Part shown: one piece after another, positions 23,212 to 26,895 of the stretch | Layout: every line of letters starts with the position of its first letter | Position numbering within the stretch: the stretch's first letter is position 1 | IMG/VR virus record: IMGVR_UViG_3300006917_001358 | Location: 1 to 26,895 of that record | Length of the DNA: 26,895 nt | Reading direction: 5' to 3' (one strand) | Origin: a virus | The notes under the pieces: model-generated | Told to the model about the DNA's origin: nothing | Seen by the model: the letters and a program-made list of their open reading frames with translations, nothing else | The model's database searches: none | Made by a program: the position numbers and the translations under genes

Positions 23212-23744
23212 CAATACTAAGAGAAGCAACACACGATAAGCATCGTGAAGTAGAAGCACTGCCTATGATTCAGGCTATAATGAAGGGTCCTACTTTTGAC
23301 CAATATGTCTCATATCTATATGAATTAAAAGAAATTTATAGAGTGATAGAGTTGGCTGCGAGAGGTGCAGATATTCTTAAAGATTTACCTGGCATAGAAC
23401 GCTATGATGCTATAACCGAAGATTTAAATGATTTAAACAATAACTATACAAGAGAGTTGATGCCCGGCACTAAAAAGTATATAGATCATATATGGGCAAC
23501 AGCGTATCATAATCCACATTTATTATTAGCACATGTCTATGTAAGACATATGGGCGATTTATATGGTGGTAAGTTAATGGCTAGAGTAGTCCCGGGTGCA
23601 GGCAGAGCATATAAATTTGAAGATAGACCCGGTATCATCAAAGCATTCAATGAGAAACTAACAATGGATTTGGCTGATGAGGCCAATCTAGCATTTGACT
23701 ATTTCATACAGATTTTTGACGAGTTGTATAAGAGTCAAAACTAA
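23208..23744 (+). CDS. ho1: Heme oxygenase (HO-1 type)
   Basis: The 178-residue enzyme has the alpha-helical heme oxygenase fold. It carries the N-terminal LREATHDKHREVEAL (4-18, proximal His at 12) and the distal-helix motif GDLYGGK (116-122), matching GDLSGGQ of HO-1, including the conserved Asp. It cleaves heme to biliverdin, CO and Fe(II). In cyanophages ho1 accompanies bilin reductases (pebS, pcyA); none is visible here, so iron release from host heme is a better guess. It is co-translated with the Dps-like gene. Its LRE at the N-terminus is part of the enzyme family's normal sequence, not a leader. Confidence 0.88.
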   Translation: MTILREATHDKHREVEALPMIQAIMKGPTFDQYVSYLYELKEIYRVIELAARGADILKDLPGIERYDAITEDLNDLNNNYTRELMPGTKKYIDHIWATAYHNPHLLLAHVYVRHMGDLYGGKLMARVVPGAGRAYKFEDRPGIIKAFNEKLTMDLADEANLAFDYFIQIFDELYKSQN

Positions 23745-23750
23745 TAAATA
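23743..23750 (+). promoter_or_regulatory. Late-promoter-like box AATAAATA, 5 nt before the start codon
   Basis: Seven of eight matches to TATAAATA. It overlaps the heme oxygenase stop codon, and TATGT (5 nt) separates it from the ATG at 23756. Transcription is predicted to start on the ATG. No ribosome site. Confidence 0.55.
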
Positions 23751-23755
23751 TATGT

Positions 23756-24958
23756 ATGAGAGCCAGCGAATTTACCAGTAAATTAAATGAGAGCATGCTG
23801 ATTACAGATGTTCCCAATGAGGATTGGCTGGCTGGAAAAGTTGAATACGCAAAAAGCAGAGGTCGTGATAGTTATGGTGTACCATATATGGGATCAACAA
23901 CTGGTATTGTAAGACCTGAACCTAAACTACCTGTGAGTCTTTTAAAAAGACTACCTGGCATGCGCGGTGAACAACGCAATGTCAGAGAAAAAGACTTAGA
24001 AGCCATAATGAAAATAATGAAAGACACAGGTAAACTTCCATTAAGGCAAAATGGTCAAGAATATGCACCCTTCGTTATGGTGGCCTATAATGGCGAAGCC
24101 TGGGTCAATGAAGGTAATCATCGTATCATGGCTGCGGCTGCATTAGGATGGGACGAATTACCAGTAGAGTTAAAGTATTTTGATGGTGGTGAACGTGTTA
24201 AATCAGGTCCATTATACCCAGATAAGATAGGCTTAACACATCCTAAACCCGGCTCTACTGTTGTAATTAATGAAGTAGATGTAGACGAAGCAGAATCAGG
24301 AACTCCTGAGGCAAAGAAAATCACACAACAACTTAAGGATGCTGGGTATAAACAATTAGGTAGTGGTGCCGACGCAACCGTGTGGAGTAAGGATGAGGGG
24401 CAAGTGATAAAGGTCATTATGCCTGATAGTAAAGATATTACACAAGCCGCATATGTATTTAAAAAGTTCTATGAGTTTTGCACACAACATAAAGACTTAG
24501 CATGCTTACCAAAATTTATACCGATACAAGGTAGAGACTATGTAGAATTTAAATTAGGTAATAAGAATTACATACAGGTTAGTATGGAGCAACTGTATCC
24601 TATTAAAGAAGATAGTTTTGCACAGGGTATAGTTTGGTTCTTTAGTGATTATGTATCCAATGGTGTTAAGTGGGACAAAGTTGATGATTTGTTAGGATAC
24701 CCGCAAACATGGTATGAGTTCCATACTAATAAGGCAAATCAGTTTGCAGAAAAATGGCAAAATTTATCAATGATAAAAGGTAATGAAAGAAAACATTCAG
24801 AGATGCAACTACTATACACAGTAATGGAATTGTTATATAGAACAGGTAAGATTAATAAAATGTTTTGGGACTTGCATACTGACAATGCTATGCAACGTAA
24901 AGATGGTACTATAGTTATCATTGATCCATGGTTTGAAAGATATGAGGGAACATTATGA
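23756..24958 (+). CDS. ParB-like / protein-kinase-like fusion with internal-protein leader
   Basis: The 400-residue product begins MRASEFTSKLNE (L-N-E at 10-12). Residues 75-145 resemble a ParB/sulfiredoxin-like fold with NEGNHRIMAAAALGW (118-132). A V-V-I-N-E tripeptide site (171-173) lies in the linker. Residues 195-400 look like a protein/aminoglycoside-kinase fold: Gly-rich loop LGSGADATVW (201-210), possible ATP Lys K219, catalytic loop WDLHTDNAM (371-379) and metal-binding D390 in IIDPW. T4 packages Alt and T7 makes the gp0.7 kinase, both acting on host proteins; a packaged kinase would be comparable. Activity and targets are inferred. The start lies 5 nt after a late-type box. Confidence 0.7.
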   Translation: MRASEFTSKLNESMLITDVPNEDWLAGKVEYAKSRGRDSYGVPYMGSTTGIVRPEPKLPVSLLKRLPGMRGEQRNVREKDLEAIMKIMKDTGKLPLRQNGQEYAPFVMVAYNGEAWVNEGNHRIMAAAALGWDELPVELKYFDGGERVKSGPLYPDKIGLTHPKPGSTVVINEVDVDEAESGTPEAKKITQQLKDAGYKQLGSGADATVWSKDEGQVIKVIMPDSKDITQAAYVFKKFYEFCTQHKDLACLPKFIPIQGRDYVEFKLGNKNYIQVSMEQLYPIKEDSFAQGIVWFFSDYVSNGVKWDKVDDLLGYPQTWYEFHTNKANQFAEKWQNLSMIKGNERKHSEMQLLYTVMELLYRTGKINKMFWDLHTDNAMQRKDGTIVIIDPWFERYEGTL

Positions 24959-25335
24959 AAATTAGCGAGTTATTAAGAGAAGGCAAATTTGATCCTGACT
25001 TTGACGATCAGGAAGAAGTTCCTGCTGATCCAGACAAAGATAAGGTACCACACTTAGTCATGCAACTTAGAAAAGCATTTGACGTAGATGGTAATTATCC
25101 TATACTCTTTAGAGACAATACTAAAGCAAAATTGTCTATGGATGAGATTGTAGGATTCTTAAAAACATATATGAGTCTTAAACCATTAGAAAGAGAACAG
25201 ATGCAAGATATGGCTGCTAATAGTAAAAAAGATTTCATGCAGTCTATAACTAGTTTTAAGAAAACTATGGCACCTGTGCAGAAAATAAAAGGTGATAGAT
25301 ACATGTCACACTTTGCAGGAGATTTAGACAAATGA
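24955..25335 (+). CDS. Small acidic/helical protein with internal-protein leader
   Basis: The 126-residue product begins MKISELLREGKF, with L-R-E at 7-9, the same place as in two other leader genes in this window. The rest is acidic near the N-terminus (DPDFDDQEEVPADPDKDK) and then helical and basic. I do not recognise the family. It starts in an ATGA overlap with the kinase-like gene, with GAGGGA upstream, and its stop overlaps the nuclease start. It is a candidate virion-internal protein. Confidence 0.65.
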   Translation: MKISELLREGKFDPDFDDQEEVPADPDKDKVPHLVMQLRKAFDVDGNYPILFRDNTKAKLSMDEIVGFLKTYMSLKPLEREQMQDMAANSKKDFMQSITSFKKTMAPVQKIKGDRYMSHFAGDLDK

Positions 25336-25775
25336 AACACTTTATTATAGCATTAATTGCAACATTAGGATTGATATTACCTGCATATGCACAAAAAACA
25401 CCACAGGGTGTTATGTACGATGTTACACTAGTACGTGTAACTGACGGTGATACAGTAGTATTCAAGGCTAGTTTTTTACCAGCACCACTAAAGCCAGAAC
25501 TAGCATTACGTGTGTTTGGTGTTGATACTCCTGAAAAAGGATTTCGTGCAAAATGTCCTAGCGAAGCACAACGAGGTGAGGCTGCATCAGCATTCACTAA
25601 GAAAGCAGTAGCCAATTCAAAAACACATCAAGTTTATCTAATGGACTGGGATAAGTTTGGTGGAAGAGTTTTAGGTGATCTATTACTTGATGGTCAAAGT
25701 CTAAGACAAATGTTAATAGCCAATGGCTACGCTAGAGAATATTTTGGCGAAGCAAAACAAAGTTGGTGTAACTAA
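25332..25775 (+). CDS. Secreted staphylococcal-nuclease-like endonuclease
   Basis: The 147-residue product has a Sec signal peptide (1-20, FIIALIATLGLILPAYA, cut AYA|Q). An SNase domain follows: VRVTDGDTVVF (34-44), ALRVFGVDTPE (58-68) and DKFGGRVLGDLLLDG (107-121). R60, D65, E68 and R112 correspond to the R35, D40, E43 and R87 of staphylococcal nuclease, so the active site looks intact. Two Cys (75, 146) could form a disulfide outside the cytoplasm. It would act in the periplasm or outside the cell on DNA or RNA, perhaps for nutrient salvage or against competing phage DNA; inference. Start overlaps the previous stop (ATGA); AGGAG at 25317-25321. Confidence 0.88.
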   Translation: MKHFIIALIATLGLILPAYAQKTPQGVMYDVTLVRVTDGDTVVFKASFLPAPLKPELALRVFGVDTPEKGFRAKCPSEAQRGEAASAFTKKAVANSKTHQVYLMDWDKFGGRVLGDLLLDGQSLRQMLIANGYAREYFGEAKQSWCN

Positions 25776-25777
25776 GA

Positions 25778-25860
25778 ACATACCCTAGGACCGTTAGGGT
25801 TATGTGCCCGGCTGCTGGGCTACCGAAGGATTCGCTACCCCGTAGGTAAAAGTGAGCATT
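25778..25860 (+). ncRNA. Structured, GC-rich intergenic RNA candidate
   Basis: A hairpin with stem ACATACCCTA / TAGGGTTATGT (25778-25787 / 25795-25805, one bulge) is followed directly by a second stem GCCC / GGGC (25806-25809 / 25817-25820). A third possible small hairpin, CTAC-CCC-GTAG, lies at 25835-25845. The segment is clearly richer in G+C than its surroundings and non-coding. It lacks a T-run, so it is not a plain terminator. It could be a 3'-end stabiliser, a small RNA or a leader element. No known family recognised, and it is not a tRNA. Confidence 0.5.
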
Positions 25861-25879
25861 CATTTCTTGTTCCATATCC

Positions 25880-25887
25880 AATAAATA
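25880..25887 (+). promoter_or_regulatory. Late-promoter-like box AATAAATA
   Basis: Seven of eight matches to TATAAATA, 50 nt upstream of the ATG at 25938. It leaves a leader that holds a hairpin and an AGGGA ribosome site (25924-25928). Confidence 0.5.
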
Positions 25888-25893
25888 TTAATT

Positions 25894-25915
25894 AAACTAA
25901 AAGTATTTTTAGTTT
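25894..25915 (+). promoter_or_regulatory. Leader hairpin upstream of the secreted repeat protein
   Basis: A perfect 9-bp inverted repeat, AAACTAAAA / TTTTAGTTT, with a GTAT loop lies just downstream of the late-type box. As RNA it would form an A-U stem at the 5' end of the message. It may stabilise the transcript; a role as a weak terminator is less likely. Confidence 0.5.
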
Positions 25916-25937
25916 ACAGCAACAGGGAACAATAAAA

Positions 25938-26895
25938 ATGATAAAAAAGATCCTTGTGTTGGCTATAGTTACTGCCTTTATGGGCAGTGTGCCAGCATAT
26001 TCACAAACTACAAACACTAGTACGCAAAGTACAACCGGTGGAACAACTACAAGTACAACAACTCCTATCAACCAAGGAGGTTACACAAGCACCTCTTTAG
26101 TTGATACGAACAGCACTAGCAACAGTACCAGTAGTGTTAACACTACAAATATGACTACTACTAACAATAATAGTACTAGTATGAGTACAGTTAATAGTAC
26201 CAATAATAACAACAATACTAGCACTAGTACCAATGTCAATACCAACAATAATATTCAAAGTGGTACTGTCACTAATATTAACCAAAATACTAATAATGGT
26301 ACTATGACATATAATAACAATAATGTTAATAGTGGTACTGTAACTTATAACAATAATAACAATAATGTCAATACTGGTACTATGACATATAATAACAATA
26401 ATGTTAATAGTGGTACTATGACATATAATAACAATAACAATACGACAAGCACTAACACTAACAATAACGTGATGAGCGGAACCGTTACGTATAATAACAA
26501 TAATGTTTCTACTAACACTAACCACAATATCAATAGTGGTACTCAAACATTTAATAATAACAACGTAAGTACAAGTAATAGTAGAGCCGAAGTTATTAAC
26601 AGCGGCACACAAACATTTAACAACAATAATGTGAGTAGTTCTAACAATACTAATAATAACGTGAACACTAATGTTAATACTGGAGACATGACAAATCGTA
26701 ATATCAATACAACTACATCAAATAACGTAAACACAAATAACAACACTAGCAGTAATACTAACGTTAATATTCAGCAAGGTGAGATGACTAACCGCAATAT
26801 CAATGAAACAACTGTTACGCAGAAAGTCATTCAACCACCACCAACAGCAATCGCTCCGCCTATGATGAGTGTGGGTAGCGATCTTTGCGTAACAG
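25938..26895 (+). CDS. Secreted Asn/Thr/Ser-rich repeat protein (3' truncated by window)
   Basis: An open frame from the ATG at 25938 runs without a stop to the window end (319 codons visible). It starts with a Sec signal peptide, MIKKILVLAIVTAFMGSVPA, followed by YSQ. About 250 residues then consist almost only of Asn, Thr and Ser, with about ten repeats of the type (S/T/N)-G-T-(V/M/Q)-T-(Y/F)-NNNN-V. After a Pro-rich hinge (IQPPPTAIAPPMM) a new segment begins, GSDLCVT, probably the start of a folded Cys-containing C-terminal domain of a kind I recall in aquatic phages. It likely forms a beta-rich fibrous secreted or surface product. AGGGA precedes the start. The long minus-strand frames here are artefacts of the repetitive codons. 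Confidence 0.75.
   Translation, partial: MIKKILVLAIVTAFMGSVPAYSQTTNTSTQSTTGGTTTSTTTPINQGGYTSTSLVDTNSTSNSTSSVNTTNMTTTNNNSTSMSTVNSTNNNNNTSTSTNVNTNNNIQSGTVTNINQNTNNGTMTYNNNNVNSGTVTYNNNNNNVNTGTMTYNNNNVNSGTMTYNNNNNTTSTNTNNNVMSGTVTYNNNNVSTNTNHNINSGTQTFNNNNVSTSNSRAEVINSGTQTFNNNNVSSSNNTNNNVNTNVNTGDMTNRNINTTTSNNVNTNNNTSSNTNVNIQQGEMTNRNINETTVTQKVIQPPPTAIAPPMMSVGSDLCVT
26255..26640 (+). repeat. Degenerate tandem repeats encoding G-T-x-T-Y-NNNN-V
   Basis: Imperfect direct repeats built around GGTACTATGACATATAATAA lie in the Asn-rich gene with variable spacing of roughly 36-60 nt. They are in frame and translate to the repeat unit, so they are coding repeats, not a CRISPR array or integration site. Confidence 0.75.

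Noticed and set aside
23208-23240. MTILREATHD of heme oxygenase as another capsid-targeting leader
   Set aside because: LREAT...H is part of the normal N-terminal helix with the heme-binding His in this enzyme family.
25778-25850. tRNA or tmRNA-like gene in the GC-rich gap
   Set aside because: No acceptor stem, anticodon arm or proper T-arm could be built; only separate hairpins are visible.
26255-26640. Possible CRISPR-like array
   Set aside because: Spacing is irregular, repeats are degenerate and in frame with an open reading frame, and no cas genes are present.
26097-26746. Long minus-strand reading frames rich in Val/Ile/Ser or Leu
   Set aside because: They are mirror images of AAT/ACT/AAC repeat codons in the secreted Asn-rich gene; they have no ribosome site, and the plus frame has a clear signal peptide.

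Overview
The window is a piece of an AT-rich, tailed-phage genome, most likely an uncultured aquatic T4-superfamily myovirus. The evidence is a gp44-type clamp-loader ATPase, PhoH, a GroES-like co-chaperonin (the T4 gp31 role), a 3TM holin, long tail-fibre-type proteins, T4-late-like TATAAATA boxes, and several small proteins of kinds typical of marine T4-like phages. Genes are tightly packed, often with ATGA or GTGA overlaps. Only two genes (phoH and one glycosyltransferase-like gene) lie on the minus strand. The host cannot be named from this sequence. No tRNA, rRNA, CRISPR array, integrase or insertion sequence was seen.

Layout. (1) 1-3843: end of a large Ig-like tail protein and a second tail protein; they share a repeated module. 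(2) 3848-6885: small conserved phage proteins, including an isolated fragment of a C-family (Pol III alpha/DnaE) polymerase palm, a GroES-like protein and an acidic zinc-ribbon protein. (3) 6888-9595: Bax-inhibitor-1-like membrane protein coupled to the clamp loader, a small protein, a terminator, and phoH on the minus strand. (4) 9766-15777: two conserved phage proteins, holin, DnaJ-like protein, full-length ClpA-like unfoldase, and small or structural proteins. (5) 15779-18984: RyR-like protein, HxGH nucleotidyltransferase, and two convergent glycosyltransferase-like genes sharing a bidirectional terminator. (6) 19049-25335: modular, probably virion-internal proteins, interrupted by a Dps-like ferritin and a heme oxygenase, then a ParB-like/kinase-like fusion. 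(7) 25332-26895: secreted nuclease, a structured intergenic region, and the start of a secreted Asn/Thr/Ser-rich repeat protein that runs off the window.

Most interesting signals. First, several proteins begin with a short leader (MKIENIINE, MRASEFIIE, MKISELLRE and similar) ending in L/I-x-E at residue 9 or nearby. This resembles the capsid-targeting leaders of T4 internal proteins that the prohead protease gp21 removes. A 736-residue protein carries the same kind of site (NEEQ-x-LDE linkers) between small basic or Cys-containing modules, so it looks like a virion polyprotein. One predicted cut would expose a twin-arginine-like signal. A kinase-like protein carries the same leader, which suggests a set of effectors packaged in the capsid and injected with the DNA. 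Second, six genes have a promoter box ending 5-8 nt before the start codon and no Shine-Dalgarno sequence, whereas genes whose box lies farther upstream usually have one. This predicts leaderless or nearly leaderless mRNAs. Third, the phage carries a proteostasis set (GroES-like, DnaJ-like, ClpA-like with a ClpP-docking-type IGF tripeptide) and an iron/heme pair (heme oxygenase plus Dps).

All functional calls come from reading motifs and family resemblance by eye; no database search was run.
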